Origin: Anseranas semipalmata
Taxonomy: Eukaryota > Chordata > Aves > Anseriformes > Anseranatidae
Reading direction: 5' to 3'
NCBI GenBank assembly: GCA_013399115.1
Contig: VXAA01005234.1
Span: forward strand, 124,001-188,000
Length of the DNA: 64,000 nt
In this document: positions 48,441-61,740 of the stretch, in pieces
How positions within the stretch are numbered: position 1 is the first letter of the stretch
Layout: every line of letters begins with the position of its first letter
The notes under the pieces: model-generated
The model's database searches: none
Told to the model about the DNA's origin: nothing
What the model saw: the letters and a program-made list of their open reading frames with translations, nothing else
Made by a program: the position numbers and the translations under genes

Positions 48441-50992
48441 CTGTCACCTTAAAGCAACCGGTTCATCAGGGCAGGAAGGGTCAGGTCAGGAGAACTAGCT
48501 TGCAAAGCTCCTCGGTCACTAATTGAATCCGCCCGTGCTGGCACAGCAGTGTGCTGCTGTTTGAGCACTACCGCTCAGCCCGGGCTACCTCAGCTCAGCA
48601 GCTTGGCAGGGAAGATCTGGGTATCGGATCTGGGGGAAGCACTGTGCAAAAGGTCTCCCCTGTTTCCAGAGGTGGTAGCATTGGTCTGGCACTTCAGAAC
48701 AACTGATCAAGTAATTAACCCTACGCTAGTAGTTTGGTTCAAAGGCAATAAAGCTGCTGTGAAGGATGAACACAAGTGCCTGGATCACGTGCATGAGTGC
48801 AGACGTTGAACCCTCTGAACAAGCACGGCTTGTGCTTGGGCGAGCCCTACTTCCTCAGGACATGTCATAGACTGTGAGGTCTTTGAGATAGGCAGGACAC
48901 AAGTGAGTCATCCTCGGCAATGATTAAATAAGAATGAACATCTCCTGGCAGAGTACATTCCTTCCCCAAAGGGTTAGCACTTCTGTGTAGGAAAGCCAAC
49001 ACGGTGTATTCCTCTCACTGAGCGCTCTACGTTACTGTTCGTGGGGAATGCAGACAGCAGTATCTTTCTGTAAAGCTTTCTTAACTTGCCCCATTTTCTT
49101 TGTCCTCCCACTTCACTAGCTGTTGTTTACCACTTTCAGCAGCGGAGACGGCAGGCCAGGAGACCTATTTACATCCTACAGTGTGGCTAATCCATAGCCA
49201 ACGAATAGCCAGAGGGACCTCTAACACACAGGCTGGCCAAATCATTCCTGGTGAAGAAAGCGTTGCCAGACCACAACGCACAGCCTCCAACTCACTCCGC
49301 AGTGTGATACTATGAAAACAAGTAACGGGGGTGACGCTGACTTGTGTTAACACCAGCCTGACCAAAGCATGGTTTCAGTCCAAGTGTCTAAATGGTTACT
49401 TTTGGTACACACACATCACCTGGGCCAGGACGCTCAAACCCCACCAGTGCAGCACTGCTAGCTCCTGCAGTTGAACAGAAAGCTTTTAGGAACTTTACAC
49501 TTCATCGTGAGAGCATTACACTGAGAAAAGCTGAGTTGCAAGTTTCTTGGGCTCAGGGTTTTTTTCCTAAATTCTTGTAACTGTTTTTAAATATTAACTG
49601 TGCAGAATTGTTTACTACAGAAGGGAAAATCCTGACACGAATATTCTTCTTAGTCAAAAAGAATTCATGCATTTTACCCTATTTTGAAACTTATTAACCA
49701 AGCTTCTGGAAGTGATTTTTTCCATGACCCTTAAACTTCCCCAGTAACAAACAGTTTGAAAATTTCTCTGGGTAACAGTTGCCTGCAAAGCACTTAAAAT
49801 TTATAAACTTCTCATACAGTTTCTGACATTTATCATTGCTAAAGTAAATGGAAGCAATGGAATCGACTATGCATCATGAGTAATATAATGCAATATTAAA
49901 GGACACCCAGTGGAGTACTTCAGAGGTTAAGGAATCTAAATCATACACTCAGTGCTGGGAAACCGTATAGGAAAATGTGCGGCACCATTTCTTGGTTGAC
50001 TGTAGCTGTCACTGCTCAGTGTTATGTGAGAGCTAAGCTGCACTGCTGATGCGCAGGGTTACATAATTGACAGCAGTGATTTACTATTTATGTGAATTAG
50101 AAGAGAAAGAAACTGTGGAAAGAATTCCTAATGAGTGATCACAAGCGTTTCCACACGGCCTGCCACAGCCTAGGCTAAACAAAAACTTACAGCAAGACAG
50201 GGAGATGGGTTCAGGCAAACAAAGAGGGGAACTCGTGCTGTCCCTCCTGGGGTTCCCAGGCAGGTGGCCTGGAGCATCCCAGCTCTTTTCGTGTAGTCCA
50301 TCTCAACTACTTAATAGAGGAGGACAGATAACAAGTCTGATGCTAAGGAGCACTGATAAGATATGAAGGAGACTCCCACCTTCATGTCTTCTAACTTCTT
50401 TTTGTTATCCTCTATTGCCCTGGTACAGGTAGAATATGCAGAGGCATTGAGTAGATGCGCTGGGTAGAAACAAGACCTTTGAACGCACATTCATGAACAC
50501 TACAACAGCTACCGCGATCCCTGCATGTCACTAGGCAGCAATCCCAGCTTGTCTTTGGCACGTGTGTGGCTTACACGGGTCTTGAAAAATATGGGCACCT
50601 CCTCCTTTGTGATCACAGGTTTTGCCCAGACAGAATTTGAAGGCTCTAGCCAATTGCAGGGGAATTCCAAATAGCCAGCAGTCTGGCTACAGCAACCACT
50701 CTGTGCGAAGCACTGACACTCACAGATCAATGCTGCAGGGCACGTGCAGTGTGTCTGATGCAAGTCAGTTTTATCTGATCACCCGGGGGTGATGGGCTGG
50801 ATACTCTGTACTGATGGCACACAAGGCACATTTCCATCCGGGAAGACCCAGACAAAGGAGAAATAAATACAGTAGATACAGGAGTTTTGTACATATATTC
50901 TTCCCCACTCACTCACTGCTTCTTACATATATCCCAGGAAAATATATGAACTTTTGGGTAATAATAATCAGCACTGAGATGACACTTTGGAA
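48441..50992. other. Non-coding unique DNA
   Basis: Falls quickly to average base composition. Short chance ORFs only. A possibly constrained AT-core motif cluster (TAATTGACAG and TTTATG words) lies at about 50055-50100. Confidence 0.45.
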
Positions 50993-51094
50993 TTCTTTTT
51001 TTCCCCCTCTTCCTTGTTTTTTTTCCCCCCTTTGCTTTGTTTTTTAACCTTCCCTGCATTCTCTTTCCTTCTCTCTTTTTGCTTCCTCCTTCAG
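50993..51094 (+). other. Polypyrimidine tract ending in a 3' splice-site-like CAG
   Basis: Nearly 100 bases of T/C-rich sequence with few purines, ending CTTCCTCCTTCAG at 51094. On sequence alone it is an exceptionally strong acceptor. The nearest following donor (GAT|GTAAGA at 51125) would define only 30 bases. It may instead be a simple mirror-like pyrimidine tract able to form triplex DNA. Confidence 0.6.
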
Positions 51095-54000
51095 TCCCAC
51101 TGAAGATATACACATGATCATGATGTAAGAAATAAGTTACCCTTTCTATTCCTCTATTCCTCCTCCAATAATCTGCAAATTCTATTAGCTGAAATGACGT
51201 GGGACACGGGGATGGATTGGGGCAGACAGAGAGGCGCAGACAGAAAGACTGCCTGGTAGCGTCTGGTAGCCTGGCACTCACTGGCTACTTGGTACAGAGC
51301 TGCACTGTTACCGTGGAAGAGTTTTATCAGCAGCATCAGTACAAAACCTAATTGTATTACAGACATTGCAAGATGAAAATGAAAGTTTAAATTACTTCAG
51401 TGTTTATCTCCATTTGTATATATTTGGCTGTTAAAAACATGCACACATACACAATACCACCCCCAGCAAAACTATGAGAGAATTTATGCAAGAGGAAGCA
51501 ACACGAACCGAAACTGAAGAACAGCCAGCTGAGACCTCTGCGTCCAGCACGGTTACAGGAGGCGTTCGGGGGGTGATGGAAGCACCATTCACTCCACTGC
51601 TGAAGCTCAGCACCCCTTTGTTTGTGCCAACGCAACAATCTGTGGGACCACATTGTAATCAGACCTCTGGAAAGAGGTGAGAGTGTGTTTTAAGAAAAAA
51701 TGGTTTTGGAGGACTCTCTACACTGCACCATGAGATCTTGGGATCTAGTCCTGCTGTAGGGAAGGTATATGGATGATATATGAAGTATCACTTGAATAAA
51801 ACTCTCAAAATAGTATTTAATTCATGTTTGTGTCTTTAATATCAAAATACATATTATTTTTCTGGTATGATAGTCAAACAGTTATATTACTCTTCTGGGA
51901 TTATTATATGCTTTATTAGCAAATCAGCAGCTTCTAAAGTCATGAAATTGATTTGCAGAGAGTGCTCTGTTTTCAGGTTTTCAGTTTTCTTAATAAAACA
52001 TTTCTCACTGTCACAATTACAGTAGAAAAGTACAGAAGAAATTAGGTAAGAACAGTCTAATGGCTCAAAAATACAAGGCAAACAACAAATTTTGAAAGTA
52101 TACTTATCTATTTTAAGCTTATGGTCTTCAAGACAATCTCATGACTTTGGAGAGCATTTTTGACTTTTGAAATCTAGTAGTTGGATATGTAATATTGCTC
52201 TTCACAGCTATTTCCTTAAAATCTTTGCAGAAAACATCTGTGACTGAAACAGAGAGCAAACAAGCAAGCAAGATTCATATACAGCATGACTGCCTCGTGT
52301 TTCCCTGTTTTGCTGTTTTTATGGCATAAGCACATTTATATGTAAAGCCAGCAATGCTTTATTAGTTAACCAATAACACGCATCACACGGTGCAGCCAGT
52401 AAACATATCTGTCCCAAGAAAACATATAATGGGAGGGAGATTTAACTCGGCTGGCATTATTATTTACACACAAGACTGAATGGAATCTTTGCTTCTAGTT
52501 ATAGCTGTGCCTGGCTGGGGCAGGTGGATCAAATCTGAAGTTCCCAGGCAGGATGAAAGTGCCAACAGGACATCACCCCTTTCAGGCAATTTTCAGGTCA
52601 GTCCCCCAGCTATCCTGTCTGATACTGCCATGAGTAAACTTGAGATGGGTGCATGTGTTCTGTACCCCAGCCATGTCCCCGGTTCAGCCTGCAGGAAGGA
52701 AAGACCAGAGGAGCATTGGCTTCCCATTCCCAGCTCTACCTGACAAGCTAACTGGTCACTTCATCTCCACCTGCACATTCAACAAAGCACTGTTGCATGG
52801 TCCTCCACTAGCCAGAGGGAGGCAACGGGGAAAATCCTTATGGAGTTCTTGGCCATGAAGGACTGAAATATGGAAGAGGACTCAAGACCTCTTGTTTTCT
52901 TGTAAGGGTCAGAGATGTGTAATCAGCTGACATCTTCCTAGGGAACATGACAACCACTCTTTCACCAGGCCACTCCTACTGCTCCTTTCACTCCAGTGAC
53001 GATAATGCCACGTGCGACATATTTGGCACACAGAATTGTAGGAGAGGGCAAGGGACCATATTGTGACACCTGTCATGAACGGGACAACTAAACCTGGCAA
53101 CTGCTGAGGAACATGCTTTCTAATGGAGCTTGTCTGAGCACAAGTCTCACGTCAACCAGAACTAGGGGGGTCGTGGAGATGTGGGGAGGCGCTGACGTGT
53201 GGTCCTAGATGCAGTGCAGTGAGAGGCAGGAATTAGGTGTGCCTCAACATCAGTGTAAGGTTTGTTTTCATATATACATGTCTATGTACTTGCACACACA
53301 AACATACACACGCTATGTCCTGTATGACAAGTCCGTGGAATAGTAAATTAGATTCCAGGCTGCTTGAAGATGTTTCAGGAAAGCATTAAAAGGAGGCCAT
53401 ATTCTAGAAGGGTAACATGAAAGTCTAGTCTCTATTGCCTCCAATTTCCAAAGTACCAAGCCCCTGAAAGACATATACACATTAAAAAAACAAAATACCA
53501 TTAAAAGATCAAAGATCCCTCTGCAAATACATTCTCTGCACTCTTCAAAGCCAAACGTCCCCTCACTTGCCCCCTTGTAAACTGATTAACTTCAGTGGGA
53601 TGAATCTGCTCACAAAATCAGCAAATTCATGCAGTGAAAATAAGCATTCATACATGTTAACTCAGGGACTGCAAGCAAACCTGGAGATCCCTCTATTTTT
53701 CTCTGCTTGATTGAAATACTAGGATTTATACCAATTCTCGTTTTCAAGCTGCAGTCGGTATTTAATCTGTTACCAGGCAGTTTCTTCTTGAGTCATTTTG
53801 CACATGGATCAGATACAACCCCCTTTCCCTGAATTAAGGAGTAAATGAGTGCACCATCTGGCCAGCCCCCTGTCTGATTCAGCCCCAGCGCCTGCGGTGG
53901 TATTCCAAAATGTGAGGAATGCTCACCCAGTAGACTCGGTTCACATCCTCCCTCCTATTGACTAAAGCTGCTCCATCCCCTTCTGGGCTGCTTTATATAA

Positions 54001-56699
54001 GAATTTGGTGGGAAGACTAGGTCTCTGAAATCTTAACCATCTTCAAATGTGCGTGTGTGTGGTCTGAGCAGGCAGCTTATGCAATGAGAAATGGGAAGCC
54101 ACTAAAATGATTCTGCTTCTAAATATTTTGACCTTTATTGACATTTATAAGTAGCAGGCAGCTTAATTACCAATTAAAGGAAGTTATTAGCTACAAAAGG
54201 AGCCTGTTCTTTTTTTCCTTTATGGCTCCTTTCCCAAACCAGTGCTATTCAGATGAGATTTCTGTGGCAGGACAAGGCAAACGAGCCCAGGAGACCTAGA
54301 CTACTTTACAGCTAACCTATACAGCAATCCATAAAGAAGTTAAAGAACTTTCATAAAGTGGATACTCCAGAGACAGCACGTTCAGAACAACAGATCCTCC
54401 GCTTCTGTTGGTGTTAAAGTCTTGTATTACAGCACTGTTACATTTTCCTAAATGGAATTGCTTGATGGGCATTATTGCTGGCTGGTTTTCTTTCAAGCAC
54501 ACTCATAAACAAGGCCTCATCCTATTCAGTATATTTTTTTCTGTTTGGTTGGTTGAGTTTTTTTTGCATGGCACGAGGAGCTGAGAACATGCAAGACTAG
54601 GCTACTAATCCCGATACAAACTGTTAAAGCGACTGGAAGTTCCACCCCAGAGATGGCTGAATTCCGACAGTAAACAAAGCAGTTCCTTTAAACCACCTAG
54701 GCCCCAAATCTGCCACCAGGATTGCACTGGCTACTGGCTTTAGGCACCTTTGTGGCCCTACTAGTGTGGTAGGATTGTTTGCTGGGTAATGGCACTTACA
54801 AAAACATTTTGATTAGAAAATATTTATTAAATAGAAGATACTTCTTAGAATGAGCAGTGCTCTCCCATAATTGTAGAATATCTTTCTTTTAATAAATACA
54901 AACTAGGAGAACAGTATACCAAAGCTGCAGTGCTAACAGAGCACTAATATCTGAAATATATGATTGATGTGATGTTTTTTTTAACTCAACTAGTGCTAAT
55001 CTGAATTAAAAATAACCTTATGTAATAACTATCCAACTCTGTAGACTCATATTATTCTCCTCTGTGTAACAGATTAATGTTGTTTTAAGAGTCTCTGTAT
55101 GTGAAGGGAAGAGCAATGCAGAACACACATGAAAACCCAAAGAAAGATACTTAAAGCATTTTTTCTCAATGGATGAATAATCCCAAGGAATAACTTCCCC
55201 AGTGACTAGGAAAGTAGCTGCATGGTCCAGACCACATTTTAGAGTATATCAAACCAAAGAAGTAATGGAAGTTCCAGCATTCTCCCAGGCACAATGTTTT
55301 AGGTTTTCATCAGTGCTACTCCTGCATATATCAAAAGAAGTCCCACGATACCTTCCACCAACCTCAGTGTCTGATTTTCTGGTATACTTCGGGACTCTCT
55401 CAAGCAAGACATTTAACACTATTTTTCCCCTCTCTGCAATTTTTCCCCAGATCCTCCTGGCTTTTTTTGGTCCATACAAAAAAAATACAGTTCTTTACAC
55501 TCCCTTTACTAAGTCGGTAATTCACCCGAAATTTCGTAGAAAAAAAAATATTTAATTGCAACCTATTTGAAACTGAGAGTTTGATCCTGCAGTCACTAAA
55601 GTCAAAGGCAACAAGGGCGTTCTGTTCAATGGGAACTGAACAAACCCAGAGTTCCTGGACAGTGTGTTTTTAATCAGAGCGCCTTCACATTTAAAAGGAA
55701 ATCATTTGCATCATATTAGTATTCATTGTCCACCTACACAGGATGGGAGATTTACTGAACAAAAAGGTTAAGTGTGTTGATGCCAAGAAGGCTTGCCCAT
55801 TGCAGAGCCGGTCACAGCAATGAAAGCGTCTCAGCTGTACCTGTTCCAGGAAATTACACCGAAAAACCTCTGCATTCATGGCTCAGGGGAGTCAGACCTG
55901 TTTCTTATGGTACATAAAAGGTCAGCTGAGATCACTGTGTGTATTATTTCATCCCAGGAAGAGTCCAAGTGTACCAAAAACAAAAATAAAGCTCAATGAA
56001 AGAAGGGAGCAGAAGGGAAGCTGCTGCAGGCTGCCTGACACAGTTTACTCAGATACGTCGCTTCAGATCAACAGAGAAATGTCCTCCCGCAAACTGTTTA
56101 TCAGGGGACCCTTGACTGGAAAAATGATACAAGAGTTCTTTGTGCCTGTTACAGAAAAGCACATGTGGGCTTTACTGTGAAAGACAATTCTGCCCAGCCT
56201 GTGGTTCACAGAATCAGCTGGAGTCTGGGGCTACTTCTGGAGGACCAGTGTAACAAAACTGAGACAGAAAAGCCTAATGTCAGAAGCCTACAATTTGCTA
56301 CAGAGATTTAACCCTCTTCACTGGAAAATTTTAGGCACCTGCATTCTGAAAAAGACTGCAAGTCACTTATTTAGGTGTTTTATACAAGATGATGTTCATA
56401 CAAGGTGTCTTCCTGTAACATTTGATCTAATATTAGATATTACATCTGGTGATTAAAGACTGAAAAACCTGGTTTTCTTTCCAAGAGGCTTCCAAGAGCC
56501 CTTTCATGCTGTCTTTCTCTAGCTTCATTCATATCCACCCAATCATTTTTCTCCTCATCTTTTAATTTAGAGTAGAATCCAGAAGTGCAAAGCTTGTCCA
56601 TTTCCAAGTCCTTTTGTTCTTTGGATGGATTTCTGATGATGAACAGCACCTTCTTATCCCTGCATAGAAATCTGTCAAGCATGACCAGTAAAACTGGGA
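51095..56699. other. Non-coding unique DNA, no gene seen
   Basis: About 5.6 kb of unique sequence. A CA/TA-rich low-complexity stretch lies at about 53267-53312, and a paired homeodomain-like motif at 54163-54177. Chance ORFs reach 117 codons (55202-55555). No exon, RNA gene or repeat family recognised. Confidence 0.45.
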
Positions 56700-56790
56700 A
56701 CTTACAGACTGTTTAAGGTTAGAAGGGACTTCTCGAGACCATCTAGTTACTGCCCTCCTGTCCTGGAGAGCATGCTAAAGGCAGGGTGCT
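56700..56790 (-). mobile_element. CR1-type LINE 3' end, degraded
   Basis: ACAGACTGTTTAAGGTTAGA, AGGGACTTCTCGAGACCATC, TAGTTACTGCCCTCCTGTCC and the following GCATGCTAAAGGCAGGGTG match the reversed end of CR1 (typical GGTTGGAAGGGACCTCTGGAGATCATCTAGTCCAACCCCCCTGC...AAGCAGGGTC). Truncated soon after. Confidence 0.75.
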
Positions 56791-58486
56791 CTCCAATATA
56801 TGTATGGTGCCTGTGACCTCTGAAAAATGTGCTATAAAAATTAATCATAAAACATAAAGCATAAAACAAGGGATAGAAGGGGTGGATGCATTTGGGGTTT
56901 ATTTAGTCTAAGAGTCCGCAGTATTAATTCTTGGGGTGCTGAGGAAATCTGGTGGAGCACAACAGCTATGGAGATCGGCTTGGTTATGTACAGCTCATTG
57001 CGTGTCAGGTAGGTAAAAAAATGTTGTAAGCACTAGAAAGTAGCTTGTCATTGGGACAGAAATTAGTATACAGTGAGCTGAACAGAGCAGAAAAAATACA
57101 TGATGCTTGAGAACAAAATGCCACGAGGCTTGTTGGTGTAGGCAGACTCACTGTCTGCTCAGATTTAAAGTAGCCCTTTCCTGTGTTCTGTATTGTGTAA
57201 GAGCAGTGAACTCCTCCCATCCCCTTCAGTCCTGCATACAGAAATAATACAGATTCATCCAGCTCTTCAGGAAAAAACTCAAGAAATTAGTTTTCAAGGT
57301 GGAAAGCACCTTAAGGTGCATCATTTCATAACATGTTGAGACCATTCAGGACCACTGTGCATCATATACTAAAAAGCCTGTGTCTTTCAGGAGGATGTCT
57401 CAACCCTGATCCTTCTTCGGCAGCTATTCTGGCAGCTTCTCCTTCACCAGCTATTACAGGAGGGGTAGAATGGGATCTCACATCCTGTGTTACATTGTGG
57501 TTATCAAATGTCTAAGAAGAAATTATATTCAAAGCTATTTTCCTAAATATTAATAATGACCAAAGCTTTGCAAATATCAGCTAAAGTAGCTGCTGTTGTG
57601 CAGGCTCCAAAGACTTGGAAAAGCAAATCAAATCCAAGCTTGCAACAGTGAACAGGTATCAGTAGGAATGAAATATTTGCCCAAATTTTGATGGCTTTGA
57701 ACAATTCAATAAATCACATCACTCCACGTACACAGCTTGATAGGAGTCAGATGGCTGCACTGCCCCTGAGAACTGGGCGGTGGGTTTTGGAAGGAAGGAA
57801 ATAGCTGCTACATTGCTACATGCAGCAAATAAAAAGGAAAAAAAAAAAAAAAGAGACACAGTTCTGCTGCAGAATCATTCCATTCAGCCTGGCTAGAAAC
57901 ACAGGCAGCTACAAACCGATCATTCATCTCCAACATAAACACAGATTTGGTTAGACTAGCAGTCACATAGGTTGAGATTTTTAGTAGATGACATAAATAA
58001 ATGTATTTTTATATTTCCTGACCACATTAAGCTCGAAATCAGAGTTCTAAAATGCGAGCCACATACTATAAGACTTCTAATAGCCAATAAATTCAGATAG
58101 CCACAGTGAAGCAATGTTTTCTCCTTAAAGGTACATTTTGCTGCAGTGTATATAAATACAAGGGGACTTGTTTTTTTATGGATTTGAAATTTTATGTAGC
58201 TGAACATGATCATTGAAAAAAGGTTAAAGTTCTCTTAGGAGGACAACAAGATGGAAACCACTTCAGAAGGCACGAAGTCAGATTCCAAATATTATTCCTA
58301 CATGGAAAGACATTAGTAAGGAGATGTGGGAAGGTTGGGGAAAATTGCTTTCTCCCCAGAAGGCACAATCCAGAAGAGCAGAGCCATAGCTAAGACATCC
58401 CAACTCAACTACATCACTGTATTTCTCAGTTCCTATGCCACTCTCCTACACTAAGAAAGCACTAAACAAGCTCTTATCCTGCCCAG
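56791..58486. other. Non-coding unique DNA
   Basis: Unique A+T-rich sequence with an A16 run at about 57838-57853. No gene recognised. Confidence 0.45.
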
Positions 58487-58625
58487 TGCATCTACTTCCC
58501 ATTTGTAAAGCAGGGATTATAGTGCCAGAATTCCTTTGGGTGGTGCCAAAGGAATGAATGAGTTTAGAGGGTTACCGGTAATACTTAGTGGTAAGATACT
58601 TAAATGCTAAAGGTCATTTTTCATC
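58487..58625 (+). mobile_element. MIR-like SINE relic (plus)
   Basis: ACTTCCCATTTGTAAAGCAG, GGATTATAGTGCC, GGAATGAATGAGTTTAGAGGG and TAATACTTAGTGGTAAG correspond to the MIR 3' half (consensus CCTCATCTGTAAAATGGGGATAATAGTACC...GATTAAATGAGTTAATA...GTAAAG). Confidence 0.55.
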
Positions 58626-58637
58626 TCTAAATCTTGC

Positions 58638-58760
58638 AGCACTTTAAAGTAGAGATCGTGATATCCCACACTGGGAAATTGAATACAACAGATGTAATGA
58701 CTTTCGTGACTTCTCAGAATGCATCAGTAGCAAAGTCAGGAGTGATTCTCAGGTTGGCCA
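58638..58760 (-). mobile_element. MIR-like SINE relic (minus)
   Basis: AGCACTTTAAAGTAGAGATC, CACTGGGAAATTGAATACAAC, AGATGTAATGACTTTCGTGA and AGTAGCAAAGTCAGGAGTGATTCTC follow the reverse complement of MIR (AGCACTTTA...GGGGAAACTGAGG...AGAGGTTAAGTGACTTGCC...GTGGCAGAGCCAGGATT). It is orientated opposite to the copy just upstream. Confidence 0.55.
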
Positions 58761-60714
58761 TACAATCATTAAAAAGTACCTTAAGCTTCCAAATCCATCA
58801 AGGATGACGGCCAGGCTGATGCCCAGCAGTCAAAGATTTTAATGGTGAAAGACAACTTGCTGGATCACAAGGCTGCCTTTCAGCACGGCGTTGCTCACTA
58901 AGCAGGCTCTGGCTGAAGGACAGCACTGCTCTGCATGGACTTTGAAGGCAGCTCCTTCGACACGGGACAAAGTTGTTTAGTTTTTGGACCTACCACTTTC
59001 AGTGGGTCTCTGACAAAGAGACATGTTCCCAGTGGGGGAGCAATAAAGAGAGTCAGTGTGGACTGGATCTACTGTGCATTATTGACTGAAAGTTGTTGGA
59101 ATAGCCAAGATGAAAATATCTGAGTGCTGATGTCACTTTGATACAATTGCTTTGGAGGCTATTCAGTTTTCCTTGGGGCGCCTATTCATTTTAGGAGACT
59201 TGCTGATCTTTCATGGCTGGAGTTTTATGACCAGAAAGAAATGAAGATGGCAGCTAAGAGCTTCACTTCACAATGAGAAAATAATCCTTTTAAGGGAGAA
59301 TTTGTCATTCCTAGCTCACTTTAAGAGCTAGCAGTTGAGACTAAGTAGATGGAATGTACTAGCAGAATAAATTTTAAAACACCAAGTACTTTCAAGTGCA
59401 ATTTAGCTGCAGGATGACAAACAAAACAAAAATAATAATAACCTCCCCACACCCACCTATGTTAAGGTTGAAAAGTCAAGTATTCGAGGGCTGGAAACTC
59501 CAGAATTAAGATTGGCTTGTGCGGTCCTAATTCACTTCTCCTGTGTGATACAATTAAAATATATTTTTCCCCATGGCCTCACCCCTTTAGTGGGCAGGAT
59601 GAACAGAGCTATTCAGTATTTTTTTTTTTTGTACCTTTTTGAGTCAATGTGTGGCCTTGGTTTCATTTATAGCTTGCAGTTTAAACTCTTCACTGAATAC
59701 AGGATTATTCATATCCTTATGGGTTTTTATATAACACTTATCACAGAAACATTTTCTTCAAAAACATAACAAATGTCTCATGACAAAACCCCTGCCAATG
59801 AGGTAGAATGGTAGCATGTGTCCCTTCAGCCCGAGTGCTTAATCAGAATCAGAGGTCCCACAAGATTGTTTTGATTAGTATGAGATCATCTGAATGCAAT
59901 ATAGTATATAATATATTCTTGTTTCTAGCAAACCGGTGGTAACAAAACCTCATTTTTCTGAGAGAGAACTCCAAAACTTCCACTGCCATGAGTTTTGTGT
60001 TTGAGAAACCATCTGTTTCCTTTCAGGGTCATCCATAGCATTGGCAAACCTTGTTTTCTGTGGTTTACAGCACTTCCTTCTAAGACCTCTGGGCAAATGA
60101 CAAGCAAGGCCTAGTCTGGAGCTAAGCAATGTAGCACTGTAAGGCTAGAATAAAATCATTCCTAATTCACATGAATTTCAAAGATTCCTACTTAAAGTTG
60201 TAATTAAAAAAAAAAAAAAGACTCCCTAACTTTGTTTACATGCCCTCTTATTTTGGAGTGTAATTGAGCATGCATGTGATTATGTATATACACCTAAAAC
60301 CAAAAAGTAGTCACATCTGCTAGCAAAAATAGTGAAACAACTTTATGTTTGTAGGATTTTGTTTAAACACAACAGTGCTAATCAGCAAAGTTTTAAACAA
60401 ACTTAAATAATTCAGAGACTGCATAATCATTCTTCTCACAGACAAGACGATTCACATCCACCCTTTTGATTTGGACCTAAGCTACAAATCAAGTAACTCT
60501 CCATAGAAAAAAATGGTACCTCAAGTTCCACCAGTATGAAACCCATTTGAGAAATACAGTTTTCAAGTTTATGCAAGCCTGCAATCCCACCTGCACAATC
60601 TCTCTTTCAGAGAAATCGATTTATGATTCCCTATGTCATACTGCTTGTTTTACATTATAGTCTTAAAGAAAAGAGCAGATGTTAGAAATATTTAAGAAAA
60701 AAAAAATGACTTAC
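58761..60714. other. Non-coding unique DNA
   Basis: A+T-rich unique sequence with T- and A-runs (near 59621 and 60208). Short chance ORFs only. Confidence 0.45.
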
Positions 60715-60816
60715 TGATCTGACCGCCATCAGGATCTCTGTATATTCTTTTGGTTCATACTGCTTATCTTTAGCTGTTCTTCAATGATACTCTTTTCAGA
60801 GGAGAGGATCTGACGG
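60715..60816 (-). other. Possible exon, minus strand (102 nt)
   Basis: Read on the minus strand, GCATTTTTCTTTCAG precedes the segment and ATCA|GTAAGTCA, a full GTAAGT donor, follows. From its second base one frame is open for 28 codons. Its translation (RQILSSEKSIIEEQLKI...) is polar and helix-like, unlike the usual junk of A+T-rich DNA, then meets TGA 15 bases before the donor. The other two frames close early. It could therefore be a terminal coding stretch followed by a spliced 3'UTR, a poison exon, or an exon of a non-coding RNA. I cannot match it to a known protein. Confidence 0.3.
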
Positions 60817-61614
60817 CTGAAAGAAAAATGCACAATGCTTACAGTTTATATCCACAAGACTGGAAATTTGGCACGCCTGGAGGCTTTAGCATTATTATTA
60901 TTACAAATATATTCTGGAATTTGTATTTTTGGCATAACTGGAAAATTCGTTGTAAAGAATGTAGCTTTATTTTTTTTTAATGTGTTAGGTTAGCTTGGAT
61001 TATTTCAAATTCAAGTATTTCAGCAATGACTGTAAATAACATTCTTTTTTGATTTGATGTAGTATAAAGAAAGTTAACAAACACGATCTCAAGTATCACT
61101 TAGCAACATCTTTAAAAACACCACCATTGTTACCCTAGAATGCAGCTACCTGAAAATCTGGCCCTCCTACAACCTGGGTTCAATCAAGACAGATTTGTTA
61201 GTTAGAATGGCCTTTTTTCTTTCATGGAAAACTATTTTAAAGTCTAAAAAGTTTAAGAAAACCAAAGAAATTGTCCCAACCCAGAACTGTTACTGTCCAT
61301 CCTACCTTTTGCTTTGTTTTTGCAAGGATGTGTTTAATTCATAATGTAAGTTGTCCCACTATAACACCCCCTAGTTTAAGGCAAGGCCTCTAATTTATAA
61401 AAACAGAAGTTGGTACTACTGTCTAGATTATAAACCCACCCACCACTATTCTTCAGCAGTATTAGGACTACAACACAAAGCAGTTGTAATAGTACCAGGG
61501 AGCTTCCATTGCAGATACGGACCTCGCTACGCTAAGTGTTGTATAAACACAGCAGGGAAATAAAAATTACCACATCCTCAAAGAGACTGATGCAATTATT
61601 TTGTTGTTCTAGCA

Positions 61615-61740
61615 TGAGGATCACAAGGCATTTTGCAGTTAAGTCTCTCAGGAAGGAAGACTGTATTTTCAGCCTTGTTTTACAGATGGGAAACTTGAGG
61701 AGGACTGAGTACAGAGTTTTGCTTTCTCTCTGAGTGCTGG
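61615..61740 (-). mobile_element. MIR-like SINE relic
   Basis: The block TTGTTTTACAGATGGGAAAC TTGAGGAGGACTGAGTACAG is the reverse-complement MIR signature (ATTTTACAGATGAGGAAACTGAGGC). Preceding TCACAAGGCATTTTGCAG fits the upstream part. Confidence 0.6.

Noticed and set aside
47809..48447. 212-codon open frame on the minus strand (longest in the window)
   Set aside because: It includes 32 codons of N and lies in a CpG island, where stops are rare by composition. The translation is R/G/A/P-rich with no domain hallmark.
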